From positions 395,055,217-395,119,216 of the forward strand of contig CM062294.1 in the NCBI GenBank assembly GCA_031216915.1: DNA of 64,000 bases, read 5' to 3'. Numbering within the stretch: the first letter of the stretch is position 1; every line of letters starts with the position of its first letter. The stretch is from Pictodentalium vernedei. Its lineage: Eukaryota > Mollusca > Scaphopoda > Dentaliida > Dentaliidae. Both the position numbers and the translations under genes were made by a program. Below, one piece after another: positions 21,025 through 31,860 of the stretch. The notes below the pieces were generated by a model. It did no database searches and was not told the origin of the DNA. It was given only the letters and a program-made list of their open reading frames with translations.

Positions 21025-21662
21025 TAGAGCTGAAACGGTTAAGGTGTTTTCTTGATCTCTTAATCACGTGGATTAACCTTGGTTAACCGATTAATCACTG
21101 GTCCAAATAGATATCTGAATAATTGCCATATCGTTGATGATTTACAGCATGAACCCTTTACCCAAAGTAACAAACAAAACGGACTAGGCCTATATACAAA
21201 AATATTCCATTCAAATTTATTATTGTTTTCAATTTTTATTTCAAAAACATAGCTTATGATCCCTTATTGGAACGAGTTCAGTTGAGCTCGTTCCAATCAG
21301 GGGTAATAAGCTTTGTTTTATAAACAAAAATGAAAAACTTTTAGTAATTCATTTTGCAAGTATCGCTTGCTACCCGCAATGGGTAAAGGGGTAAGGACGA
21401 CCATTTCCAGCCACTGATACATTATAATAATCATGCAAGTAAACAAGTATGTCAGCAAGAAACTTGCATGCTTTACTCTGTCTCATATAATTGATGTGAG
21501 TCAGTGTGACAATGTTTGCCTGTTTTGGGGCAATTCTGTTCCTTTGTTAACCCATATAATACAGGAATTCAAAAGTAACGGTTAATCGATCAATTACTTT
21601 TTGAATCGATAAAGATGTTGATCATTGATTAATCGATTAATCGGTTAACCGTTTCAGCTCTA
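21025..21662. mobile_element. hAT-type MITE with perfect 8-bp TSD, carrying a nested TTAA MITE
   Basis: TIRs are TAGAGCTGAAACGGTTAA on the left and its near-exact inverse on the right. CACATCGT is duplicated exactly at 21017-21024 and 21663-21670, inside a SINE. An 8-bp TSD and TAGAG-type TIRs fit the hAT superfamily. Excluding the nested MITE (21149-21394) it is about 390 bp and non-coding. Confidence 0.85.
21149..21394. mobile_element. TTAA-type palindromic MITE, subfamily A, nested
   Basis: 'aaccctttacccaaagtaac' on the left and 'gggtaaaggggtaa' on the right, with a degenerate central palindrome around TTGGAACGAGTTCAGTTGAG. It lies wholly inside the hAT MITE, so it is younger than the ancestral hAT MITE. 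Confidence 0.75.
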
Positions 21663-21880
21663 CACATCGTGTCGGGCTGTTTTACAGGTGGGGGAAGCCG
21701 CCGGAGTACCCAGAGAGAACCACCGTGCAGGGACAAGCGATTGTCATACTCTCCAACTTACTAACTCTGTGCAAGCAGAGCTATCAGCGATTGAAGGGTA
21801 AGTACATCCTCGATGTGCAGTACACATTAGTACACTGAACCTCCGTGCCCCCACGTGGACAATCGGGACTAAATGTTTAT
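21663..21880 (-). mobile_element. SINE, body part (after hAT MITE)
   Basis: 'gtgtcgggctgttttacagg', 'ccggagtacccagagagaac', 'ctcgatgtgcagtacaca' and 'ccgtgcccccacgtgg' follow the reverse-oriented SINE order. The tRNA head is absent. Confidence 0.8.
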
Positions 21881-22139
21881 TCCAACTTGAAATAGAAACA
21901 AAAAGGAAATTATGGAATATTTGTCCAGGGTCATCTGTGCAAAGGCACTCTAGTTTTCGTTCCGCGTTTGTAAAATTATCGCCTTGACAATTTGCGCACG
22001 ACAGTGAGCCTCGTTTAAGACAGGCATGATATGAGTTTTGGAAAAGCTGAAACTCTTGTTTTCCGGCGAACCAGAATTTATAAGCTTTTTACAGGGGTAT
22101 TTGGAAGCTGTTTGTGACAATGATGCAATAAAAGTCATT

Positions 22140-22560
22140 ACAGTGGATAGGTTAGCGTCCCGCGAGGCTTCTAAATTTGATTCAATTCGAAAATATCTCG
22201 ATGATTCGATTCGATTTTTGGAAAATTCCAATCAGGGAGAAGTTCTCAAAATCATACCAATTGTCTCCTCTTGAACTCTTCTTCTATCACCGGATCTTAT
22301 GTACATGGCACCCGGTCGTACAAGAAGAATCCAAAGAGGCCCCCCGTCCGAAGCTACTTCGATCCCGCCCTGCGCTAATCCGCATTTTTTTAATGATTTT
22401 AAAAAAAAACCCAGACGAGCTGCGGTTAAATACAATACTTGAGTGGAGACTGGAAATATTTACGGTTGTAAAGTTTAGTATCTTCACTTTCAAGAACGGT
22501 TAGATTCAATTCAGGATTTGATTCGATTCGATTCGAAATTCTTTGCCTGATACGATTATT
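22140..22560. repeat. CGAATC-rich diverged repeat
   Basis: GATTCGATTCG-type blocks at both ends resemble the element at 16.6-17.1 kb, and the inverted orientation suggests a related MITE. The middle matches nothing I know. Confidence 0.35.
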
Positions 22561-23300
22561 ATCTCCTACCTAGCTGCTAATACTAGTCTTTGTATCCCTG
22601 TTCTAAAAGTGTACTAACAGTTGTTTGGTTGTTACTTCTACATTATTTCTGTCCGCTTTAGTCTTGTGTATATCTATCATGAACAACTAGCCTAATTCCC
22701 ATAGAAGCCAACAAATTGTCAGAGAGAATTTTATTGGGACGGCGAGGGGAGGGGGCGTCGCCTATCATTTCCTAATACAAGTTACAGTGGTCAGGACTAC
22801 GGTATCATATTTCTATTTCGAAAGCAGACGTAATGACAATCACTAAAACGACTTTGACTTTATTTAGTAAGTTAAGAAATGGGTGGGGTGGTGGGAGTGG
22901 GGTGGGGTCGGTAATTAATAAATAAAAAATTCCCATGATGATTTCTGTGTGTGGTGCGTGTGAGTTTTTTTCAAATCCGCTGATTAAAGGAAGGGCTGAA
23001 ATTATTTATATAAGGCATCTGAGAACAGTGGAGATAATTAATGGTTTATTGGAAAATAAAAGTAAAAACACAGAAAACTTCCTGAAGGAAACCCCCAAAT
23101 GTCTGCTTCAATAATAGCAGATTTTTTTTATCTTTATGGGTTTTAAAGAAGTGGCGAGACCACCGGAAATAATTCGGCATTGATTCACACGTTAATGTCC
23201 ATTCTTCATAATATATCGTTCGTGACAGCGGGCAATCAAATTTTCTCTTCCGTTTGTTTTTTGAGAAATACTGAAATGACATGTGACACAAACAAGTCTT
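22560..23300. other. Unassigned sequence
   Basis: No coding or element signature. A G-rich stretch near 22.88 kb is low complexity. Confidence 0.35.
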
Positions 23301-23309
23301 AATAGAAAT

Positions 23310-23913
23310 TGTAGTTATTACACGCCTGTTCTATGATATCCCTATCTACAGCAACACTAAACCATGCGGGAAATGAAAATCTCTTCCGCACACATGTTGT
23401 CGCACTATTTTTCAAAAGAAGCGAAATTTCACTGGAGTTTTAAACAAATCATGCACCTCAATTACAATTTGAATCACTAGGGATAGATAAAAATCGTTCC
23501 CTGAGTTCCAATGTGTTCTATGTGCCAGTAGGCTGCCAGTAGGCACTCCAGTAGGCTGCCAGTAGGCACTCCAGTAGGCTGCCAGTAGGCACATAGAACA
23601 CATTGGAGCTCAGGAGACGAAATAGCAACACCAGTTTCCCTCGCAAATTTGGTTGGCGATAAAATGTGTTCTTTTTGTTGATAGTTGGCAAATGAATTGC
23701 TGAGTGTCCAATTGATAATGTTTTTTTTTACCTGAAGGCGTGTAACAAACACAGAACGACACACGTTTGTGAATGGGTTAATCGATATAGCACTTGTGCC
23801 TTCGCGGAAGGATAAAACTCGAAGCTTGCGGCCTCTCGTTCTATCCTTCCGCGCTGGCACTGGTGCCATATCGATTAACCCATTCACACTCGTGTATCGT
23901 TTTGTGTATTATC
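23310..23913. mobile_element. Dispersed foldback element R4, copy 2 (complete palindrome)
   Basis: The left part matches 18.53-18.85 kb in reverse complement. The right end is a long palindrome: GTGTAACAAACACAGAACG and CGATATAGCAC pair with GGTGCCATATCG and CGTTTTGTGTATTA around two inverted 'atccttccgcg' blocks. A minisatellite with its own inverted flanks is inserted at 23.50-23.61 kb. No open frame with known domains. Confidence 0.6.
23501..23613. repeat. 24-bp minisatellite bracketed by a 26-bp inverted repeat
   Basis: Arms at 23501-23526 and 23588-23613 (CCAATGTGTTCTATGTGCC and inverse, one mismatch further out) enclose about 2.5 units of 'agtaggctgccagtaggcac'. The related copy at 18.7 kb lacks it, so it is an insertion. 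Confidence 0.75.
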
Positions 23914-23974
23914 GGTATTGATTGTGTGTGTTTACTCAAACCTCTACACACTGATATCGTAATACACAGTGTGG

Positions 23975-24935
23975 AATGTCCGGTGGTCCAAAAGAGGACA
24001 AAATGCGTGAATATAGGTGGAAACTTTTATTTTGCAGATTTTTTGAAAATTTTTCACCGACCATTTCCTGCATATTTTTTCCCATGGCATTTTCCTTCTC
24101 ATACATTTTTATATACAAAACTTCGGCTCTCGAACACCAACTCGAAACACGTAATGCAAACATGCAAAGCCGGTACGCATTTACCATAGTACACATAATA
24201 ATAAAGGAATACACAGGGGGATTTGCCCGTTTAAGTCATAATTTATGTCCCGCTAAAGCTTTGTTGACAAAATGTCTGCACAAGTTCCTGCGAGTTCAGC
24301 AGGTTATTCTGGCAAATACCGGCAGATCATCCCTATATAAAGTGACAGGTCTGCAAAGCAGGATAGCTATCAAAAATACATATGTTTCTGTTAAATCAGA
24401 CTTGTTTGATTTTGTTGAAATAAAAATTAATATTTTCAATTTTTTTCATTTGAAAAATCAGTCTTGGCTAGATATTATGACACATTAGACAGTATTATAT
24501 ATACTCTGCCTCATTTTAAAGAATATTCAAAAAAAAAAAAAAACTCGATTATGAATGAATTATGTTGTGAATGGATATTTTAGTTGACTTTAGGAGAAAA
24601 TTGTCGGATATTTTTTTTCTGTTCAATATCGAATACCCACCACATCCTCAAGTCCGTTTTTGGTGGAATTCTCCAATATTTTTCATATTCAGGGGACAAC
24701 GTTTGTTAATAATGCTTCTAAATGGGCTTTTATGGTCAATTGGTGACATTTTGGTACTATTTGGGCCACAAAAGAAGCCATCACAGTGAAAACGAAAAAA
24801 AAAAAAAAAAATGCATCAACTGTTTGCGCACATTTTTGGCCCTTGTCCACACAAAACACACCCACCCACCCCAGCTATATTCACGCCCCCACCTCCGGGT
24901 GTTGTCCAGGGAAATCAGAATAGTTTGTTGAGTCA
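23975..24935 (+). mobile_element. Dispersed element R5, copy 1
   Basis: Related in reverse complement to 52.05-53.40 kb along nearly all its length ('tttattttgcagattttttg', 'ttgactttaggagaaaattg', 'atggtcaattggtgacattt'). The ends carry inverted GCGTGAATATAGG and CTATATTCACGC. The 170-codon frame at 23976-24488 has no recognisable domain. Confidence 0.6.
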
Positions 24936-24999
24936 GCAGCCTTCTATTGGTGTAGCAATTACGGGTACATAAGCCAACATGATGGCACAGAACTAACTG

Positions 25000-25615
25000 G
25001 TAGGATGACTACTCAAAAATTATCATTACGGTCAATAACAACACAAACTTCTACAACCAATTTCTGTACATTTAGGTCACTTCCCAGAAATTTCACGAAA
25101 TGTCATTGGTTGGTGCTCAGTGATTTGTGCAGAGGCTACGGAACTAGAGGGTGGGGGTTGCACGGGGACACGTTACCATCCACATTTTTTCCACAAACAT
25201 GTTACGTGGTTACACAATGGGTTAAAATGGGCTCATGCTGACGTGTCAATATTACAAGCATTCCTGAATAGATTACTTGTAAATCCAACAAAACATTTGG
25301 CCAAAGAATCCCATCTTCGACCGCTTTGGTTACTTCTGCTTCAGCTATCTTCTAACTCGAAGTCTGGCCTTCGGGTTGGAAGATGGTTGAGGTAGGAGAC
25401 TACGAGAAATAGACAGGACAGTGACCACACACAGGGATGGTCATCTGAACGATAGTACATTTACCGATTTACGATTGCAACATTTGTTCCGCTGGGTCGA
25501 ACCATGGTACCACTGAAAGATTGCGCTGCTCAAGTTTTATCGAGCTTCCGCCGACTCTGAATTTGGGGCGTAGAGATTACCAAAATAAATCCTGGATTTC
25601 CATAGCATTTCCATG
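25000..25615. other. Unassigned sequence
   Basis: Two overlapping frames of 78-91 codons (25.0-25.4 kb) show no recognisable motif. No repeats seen. Confidence 0.35.
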
Positions 25616-25620
25616 GCCTG

Positions 25621-25860
25621 TTAACTCTTTGAACCACAGAGGCCATTTTTCCGGCCGTGCACAAGCTACGTCATAATGTCATTAAGTGGAATGGCTACAG
25701 GGTGAATGTGAGTTGTAGAAAAATCAATATTTTCAACGTGCAGCCCTAAGGCTGCACGTTGAAAATATTAATTGATTTAACCCCAAGTAATAAATGTGGA
25801 CTCTTCCAAATCCTGTCTTTGAACTGACATTGAAAATACCACCAGGGTCCAAAGGCTTAA
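25621..25860. mobile_element. TTAA-type palindromic MITE, family D
   Basis: Perfect TTAA at both ends (25621-25624 and 25857-25860). TIRs are CTCTTTGAACCACAGAGG and, inverted, GCCTTTGGACCCTGGTGG. The centre is a palindrome: TTTTCAACGTGCAGCC, CTAA, then GGCTGCACGTTGAAAA. 240 bp, non-coding. Confidence 0.75.
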
Positions 25861-26460
25861 AAAAAACTAATATTTTCCATAACTTTCCAGATGCTGAAAA
25901 ATCAAATTCCATTTTTTCATAGCTTTTCAGAAGTTTCCATAGCCAGCATGAACATTGGATATTGCAACGGGGTAGGTTTTCTTTATATCAATTTGCCGCA
26001 TAAGAGTTGAAGGTCAAGTATGGGCCCAAGCATTCTATCAATATGTACCAGTCACACACCACCATATATAATGATTGATCGTCGCAGGTCAATCTATATT
26101 TTCAGTCTGTCGTGCTTTAGCTGTAGGTCATAAGTATTGAGTATTGATTTGTCCATTTTGCAATTTGATGGTGGGAATCTTTCGTCCTAATTAATGAGTG
26201 AACGTGACAGGTAACATTGAAACGGAACGTGTCCAACTGCTTCAGCGTTTGTCATTAATAAAAGTCGGCAGAATCGTCTTTACTGGAAGAATTAGACCGC
26301 GAGAACAAATATTATTCCTGTCATTCCAGCCACTTGATAATCTTTTACAACTACAGCGCCAAGCCCTAGTTTTGACGGACGAGTTCTACTTTCTTCTTTT
26401 CTGAAAATTAAGCACCGCAAAGCCCAAGAACCGCAGTAAAATTGAAACGGCTACAGCCTA
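25861..26460. other. Unassigned sequence
   Basis: No supported feature. The 68-codon plus-strand frame at 26198-26404 is unremarkable. Confidence 0.35.
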
Positions 26461-26464
26461 CTTT

Positions 26465-26600
26465 GAACTCACGAGGTGGCTATCTTGTTCTTCGCCAGGG
26501 TTAGTGGTTCTCTCCGGTTACTCCTGCTTCCCTCTAGGAGAACAATTCGACGCCATATGAACCTGGCCGTTGAAAACCCAATGAAGATACACACAAACAA
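26465..26600 (+). mobile_element. SINE 3' fragment, decayed
   Basis: 'gtggttctctccggttactc' and 'cgacgccatatgaacctggc' correspond to the SINE body and tail. Confidence 0.5.
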
Positions 26601-27160
26601 GAAAACAGAATGACGTTAGAGAAGCATAATTCTGCCGGTTTTTACGTTAAAAATACTTTTGTGATCCAAATAATAGTTTGGGGCGGAATAATAGAACAGG
26701 GTGGGGAATTTGGTGAAATGAAATAATAGTACGGGATGAAATAATAGTACATGGTGGAATATTATTGCATAATACTGGGTTTCAAACTGACTTGAAAACA
26801 TCTCAACGTGCCCCATCGTGGATAAATTAGCTCCAAATTTTCAAATAACTCCAACTTTCTACAGTTGAGTCAACTTTTAAGACTTTAATCAAAAATGGTG
26901 AATTCTGATTATGGTTTAACATTCCAACCCGGTGAAAACGAATATACATACATAGGGGTCCCAATAAGAATCATATCGGATGGGGAAAAATACAAATAAT
27001 TTACTAACAGTACGAGTATGATTATTTTGAACACAAGAGAAATTATTGTCTCCTATTTTATTCTGATGCTCAGCGTGTTCTAGCATGCGTAGATTACAAC
27101 TAACAAGTTAACATCTGATATATTGTTGGAAAAATCAGCTAGGGTCTTATCGCGTAGAAA
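26601..27160. other. Unassigned AT-rich sequence
   Basis: Local repeats of 'gggtgaaatgaaataatagt' (26.70-26.76 kb) are the only structure seen. Confidence 0.35.
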
Positions 27161-27164
27161 ACTT

Positions 27165-27430
27165 TTATGGTGGAAGGAATTTAGCCGGAGTACCAGCAGA
27201 AAAATCATCCAGCAACGGCGAAGAAGTGCCGGACTCTCCGACTTATTTTCCCCACACATGCAAGGTTAGCACCGGCCGAAAGCATATGTTATCATCTACA
27301 TGCAGTATGCTTCAGGTTGCTACGCTACCGTGTTCCTCCCACTTTGGAAGTTGGGATTCAGCGCCTTGCCCAGGGACACAACGTACTGGAACATTGGTAT
27401 GGAGCAAGATCCCATGCCACTAGTGTAAGA
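27165..27430 (-). mobile_element. SINE, diverged
   Basis: 'gccggagtaccagcagaaaa', 'accggccgaaagcatatg' and 'gcccagggacacaacg' keep the reverse-oriented SINE order. The B-box is weak. Confidence 0.55.
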
Positions 27431-27431
27431 T

Positions 27432-27740
27432 ATTCAACGCTGTTATGGTCTGGAACTGGTCTAAGTCTCAAATAAGTCAACGTCTATGTTTAGATTCACT
27501 TGTCTGGAATATTCCGGTTGGTTGGAAGAGCGAACCAACGGTCTGCTTTTCCGACCAACTGATATAGTCCGGGGACGATTGAATCTGAAAATGTCATAAA
27601 GATTATTTTTTTGTGAATCAAAGCTAGAAATGTTGCTCAATCAAGACTTCATTTGATCGACATCTTGATGACAACACAATCGTGGCAGAAATGAAGAATC
27701 ACCACAGCCGTAGAGTTATGATAACACCGGATAGCTGAAC
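27432..27740. repeat. Dispersed repeat R2, copy 2
   Basis: Matches copies at 15.66-16.24 kb and 34.72-35.96 kb through 'ttatggtctggaact', 'tttagattcac', 'gattgaatct' and 'caagactt'. It contains inverted CGAACCAAC/GTTGG and GACCAAC pieces. Confidence 0.45.
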
Positions 27741-28214
27741 TATCCCTTCTTCCACTTCAACGAACCCTCGCTTACGCTCCGAATTTTTGTTTGTGTTGAA
27801 TTTTGTGTACAACACTCTTCATTTTTGCTTTTCATCCACCTAATCTTTACATACTGCTATCATAAATTCCTCACCATACAAAAACTACACCTTTTTGCCT
27901 GGTTACGCCCATTTTACTGATCGATTGCTTTCGACGAATAACAGTGAGCGATTTTGCTGTAAACAAAATGCTTCACATAATAACACATCAAAGTAGAGAA
28001 CTCTACCTTGGTTCATATCGTCCGAGATCGGTGTCATATCAACCGAGTTTGAAATCATATCAGCCGTGTTCGATAATGGGCAGTCCTGGGAAACAAAATC
28101 CTATCTGATAAATGACCTTTCTTTATTATATTAACCAGAACGGATTTCCTCCAAAATAAAATGCAATCAATCGCCGAACTGGCTGGATAGTCTAGCCCCT
28201 AAAACGTAGGTCTA

Positions 28215-28565
28215 ACGTTTCACACAACATAGAGCACCAAAAGGGTCGCCAATATAGAGGCTACACACGTTACAAATTCCTCAAATTGGCTCCAAGAGCA
28301 CTAAATGACTCAATTTGGCGGTGGGGAGGGGTTAGTCGTAACCCTCCGGCCGTTGCACCCGCCGCCCACTTCCCTTTAGGGAAGTTGGAGCAAGGGGCAA
28401 CGATCGGAGTGTCCTAGTTAGGACCAGACGAGGCCCCTGAAATCCCACACAACGGCCTTTCAAATATCTCCCAATGAAAAAAAAACTGGATAGGATACCC
28501 CCTATTATAGAATCCTGACTAAGCCCCTGACATTCCTGGCTACGTTCCTGACACTTTTGAGTTAA
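28215..28565 (-). repeat. Degenerate dispersed repeat, related to 1.0-1.35 kb
   Basis: Contains GGCAACGATCGGAGTGTCCT, the inverse of sequence at 1.2 kb, alongside same-strand blocks. This suggests an internally inverted repeat. Confidence 0.4.
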
Positions 28566-28995
28566 CATTTCAAGATATGTGTTATTAATTTTCAACAGGG
28601 TGTAATATAATAAACACAATAGCAAACTCCTTTGTTTTGATATGCTTTTATTTTCTCATGGAATGCGGGGATTATGTTACTCCGGTGTCGCGTCGTAAAA
28701 CACATCCCACTCGAAAAAAACACAAAAAACATATCAAAACAAGAGCTATTGCTGAAGGAAATTTTACCCCACTGCAGCGCTGGACCGATGAATCATAAGT
28801 GAATTAAAAAGAAAGTAAAAATAGTGACTCTGTTGAAAAACATGCGGGCAATTGTTTTGCGTAACATGTACAGGACCGGCTTGTCAAAACGATCCCTTTT
28901 ACCAAATTTCATTGAAATCCATCCAAATTTCATTGAAATCCATCCACTCACTGGTAACATGCTGGAAACATACTGTTTCTGGAATACTGGAAAAA

Positions 28996-30020
28996 TCGGT
29001 CCTGAGAGTTCTAAGGTCCTGAGAGTCTTAAGGATTAAATACCTGTGTTATATTCGAGTGTGTTGTTCGCATATTTTCCTTATCCATATTTATAAACATA
29101 CTCATGTTTATATTAAGAATGTACCTCTACCTCCTCATTCTCACACTCTTCCTTTCTCCCTATCTCCCCCTCTCTCTCTCTCTCTTTCCCTCCCTCTCTC
29201 TCTCTCTCTCACCCTTCAATTTCCCCCTATCATCTCCCATTCACCTCGCATTTTCATTCACTTGATTTAACTCGGTCTCCCTCTCACTCTCCATATCTCT
29301 TTTTCTCGCTCTCTGCTGACTCGCTCCAGGGATCACATCCGATCTGAGTCAGAGCTGTGGAGAGGCAGTCAAGAAATTTTATAGAATTACCCAATGTGTC
29401 AACGACTGGTCAGCATCATGGCTGCTGAGAAGCAGCAACAAGTGCCAACGACGCGGATCGACACTAAACAATGGGAAACATCACTGACATGCGACATGCG
29501 TGAGTCCAATTAACAACAGTTCCACTAAATAACATTTTATGCTCTGTTCTTACTTAGTCGTTCCCTGGAACGGTAACGTCCCTGTGTTTTCTTACAGTGA
29601 GATGGGGCGGTCCAATATTAATACAAAGAGTAAATAAAATAATAGCTGCAGTGTGCAATCGGTCGACTGCACACTGCTGTTATTATTTTTATCGTTGACG
29701 CCCAGGGTATAGACCTCCTGCAATAAGACAAAAATGGGGTAAAAATTTTGCCCTGGGCCGAAAAATCGGTCTTGAGCGCCCAAACGATTAAATACTTGTA
29801 TTATATTGTTACATTCGAATGTTTTGTTTGCATGCTTTTGCTTACATGTAATTATAAATATACTCATGTTTATATTACGTATGTACCTCTACCTCTTCAC
29901 TTCCTTTTCCCAACCTCCCTTCCCTTCTCCCCCTCTCTCTCTATGTCTCTCTCTCTCTCTCTGTCTCTCTCTTTTCTCTCACTCTCTTGCCCTTCCATTT
30001 TGCCTCTCACCATCTTCCAT
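28996..30020. repeat. ~760-bp duplicated segment with CT-rich tract
   Basis: 28.99-29.26 kb ('aaaatcggtcctgag', 'actcatgtttatatta', 'gtacctctacctcctc', then CT repeats) recurs at 29.76-30.02 kb with few changes. Between them is unique sequence including a hairpin at 29.64-29.70 kb. Confidence 0.7.
29636..29700. repeat. Hairpin-forming inverted repeat
   Basis: AATAATAGCTGCAGTGTGCA pairs with TGCACACTGCTGTTATTATT with one mismatch and a short loop. It is like the centres of the TTAA MITEs, but no TTAA termini were found. Confidence 0.55.
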
Positions 30021-30720
30021 TTGCCTAGGATTTTCACTCACTGGGTTTAACTCGGTCTCTCTTTCGCTTGGGATTCTCGATCACTGGGTTTAACTCGGTC
30101 TCTTTCTCCCTCTTCATATTAGCAGTATTTTGCGTTCTCCCTTTCTCCTTTTCTCTCGCTCTCTCCTCCTCCTCTCTCTCTCTGACTGTCTCTTCCTGTT
30201 TCTTCCACTCCCATTGTTTTCACTCTGCCCATCTCCATATTTCTCCGTCGTCTCCCTTTCCTAAAAATACAACATTTTTTTCTAAGAATATATTTTCTCT
30301 CTAACTCTCCTTCACTTCTCTTTCTCCAGTACACTATTTTCTGCCACTGCTCCTTACACCTCCTCCTTGACTTTTCTACTCTAAGTAATACAATGTTGAA
30401 AACTGAGTACGCATTCCCTCCCTCCCTTTCCCTCTCTCTTTCCTTCTCTTCCTTTCGATCTCTCTCTAATTCTCTTTCTCTTCCTCTATCTTCCCATCCA
30501 TCTCTTCCTCCATCAATAATATGTTATTAACTGAGAATATACTTGTGTGGTGCAAGACAGCACTATCGCAGACCTTCATACTATCCCCTCCTTTCTCACA
30601 TTTGATTTTCCTCTATGCATCCTTTCTCTGAAATTTCATCTCATACCTTCTACAATAATATGTTATTAACACAATGATATTGTTGTATTCACAAAAATGA
30701 AATATATGTTTCTACAACAC
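30020..30720. repeat. CT-rich low-complexity tract
   Basis: Irregular (CT)n/(CCCT)n repeats, plus repeated 'aataatatgttattaac' (30.52 and 30.65 kb) and 'actgggtttaactcggtctc' (twice near 30.05 kb). It lies directly upstream of LINE-1 ORF2. Confidence 0.7.
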
Positions 30721-30924
30721 ACATACACCACAGTCTCAACATGCATGCTTGATGACAAACATCCTCACTCTGCCACAACACTGGTTGTTGCCTTTCCTCC
30801 TGTACATAGTCTCCCCCACTTGAAATCGTGTTTGTGGATTGCATTCAAATCTTACTTAATCTGACTTGTATGTATATATTGATTTCTGCTGTAGCTTTAA
30901 TTATTGTCACCTTTATTTATAGCA

Positions 30925-31860
30925 ATGGTGGGTAGCATTTCGCTCCATGAGGTAGAGACCGATGCGAATTTCAACTTTATAAGTAAATATTACAGACTGA
31001 TGAGTGATGCGACCAATGATAACACGGACTGCGCTATCACTGAAATTAAATGCCCATATTTCATGCCAAATGAGTTTTGTAAAACGTTTGCTGGTTATGA
31101 CATAACTCAGTCAATATTCTGCATGAGCTGCAGTAGCCTCAGTGCCCACTGGGACGCATTAATAGACCTGATCAGTAACGTTCAAAAAACCCAAAATCTA
31201 TTTGACTTGATTGGTTTGACAGAGGTATGGAAACTGAATGATAAGATATCTTTTACCCTCCCTGGCTATCAAAGCCTGCTCAGTAATAATCGGACTGACG
31301 ATGGAAGGGGTGGGGTGGTTCTCTTCATTAAAAATGGGATCACATATAAACTTCGCACAGATCTGTTCATATTTATACCGCACGTCTGTGAAACATTGTT
31401 CGTAGAATTACCCCAGAAACATGAACGCAATATAATAGTAGGGGTAGTATACAGACCCAATACCGCTCCCAATGCTGATATCAATCGTTTTATATCCTCC
31501 ATTAATGATGTTACTGACCAGATTAGTCGCGAAAACAAAAAAAAATGCTTCCTTATTGGAGACTTTAATATCGAACTCTTGAAAATCTCCCAGCACCCAC
31601 AGACTAACGAATATATAGACACAATACTTAGCCATGGCTTCATCCCTGCTATAACGAAACCATCTAGGATTACGGATCATTCAGTAACTCTGATTGATCA
31701 CATACTCACAAACTGTTTAGACGAAAACATTAAAACCGGGATAATAATAACGGACCTGGCCGATCACTTTGCAACATTCTATCTTGAAATTGACGTTAAA
31801 CACCAAACATCTAGTCTAGGAGTCCATCACCCACCAGAAACCTCTCCGCGTCAAATATAA
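30925..31860 (+). CDS. LINE-1 ORF2 N-terminal part: APE-type endonuclease
   Basis: About 311 residues from the first true ATG (the open frame begins 21 bases earlier at TTG). The domain is an apurinic/apyrimidinic-type endonuclease that would nick target DNA for target-primed reverse transcription. Visible motifs in order: SAHWDALIDL, GLTEVWK with the catalytic Glu, GRGGVVLFIK, VVYRPN, IGDFNIELL, LIDHILTN and the C-terminal LADHF, a change from the usual SDH at the catalytic Asp-His. The frame ends early at TAA because of a frameshift just after 31800. The LINE-2 counterpart keeps all these motifs. Confidence 0.82.
   Translation: MVGSISLHEVETDANFNFISKYYRLMSDATNDNTDCAITEIKCPYFMPNEFCKTFAGYDITQSIFCMSCSSLSAHWDALIDLISNVQKTQNLFDLIGLTEVWKLNDKISFTLPGYQSLLSNNRTDDGRGGVVLFIKNGITYKLRTDLFIFIPHVCETLFVELPQKHERNIIVGVVYRPNTAPNADINRFISSINDVTDQISRENKKKCFLIGDFNIELLKISQHPQTNEYIDTILSHGFIPAITKPSRITDHSVTLIDHILTNCLDENIKTGIIITDLADHFATFYLEIDVKHQTSSLGVHHPPETSPRQI

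Noticed and set aside
23523..23605. CRISPR-like repeat-spacer pattern
   Set aside because: Continuous tandem units without spacers in a eukaryotic sequence; it is a minisatellite.
23976..24488. 170-codon plus-strand frame
   Set aside because: Inside dispersed element R5; no domain, AT-rich composition, and the copy at 52-53 kb does not keep the frame.
28824..30304. Ser/Leu-rich frames of 78-148 codons
   Set aside because: Translation of CT-rich microsatellite sequence.
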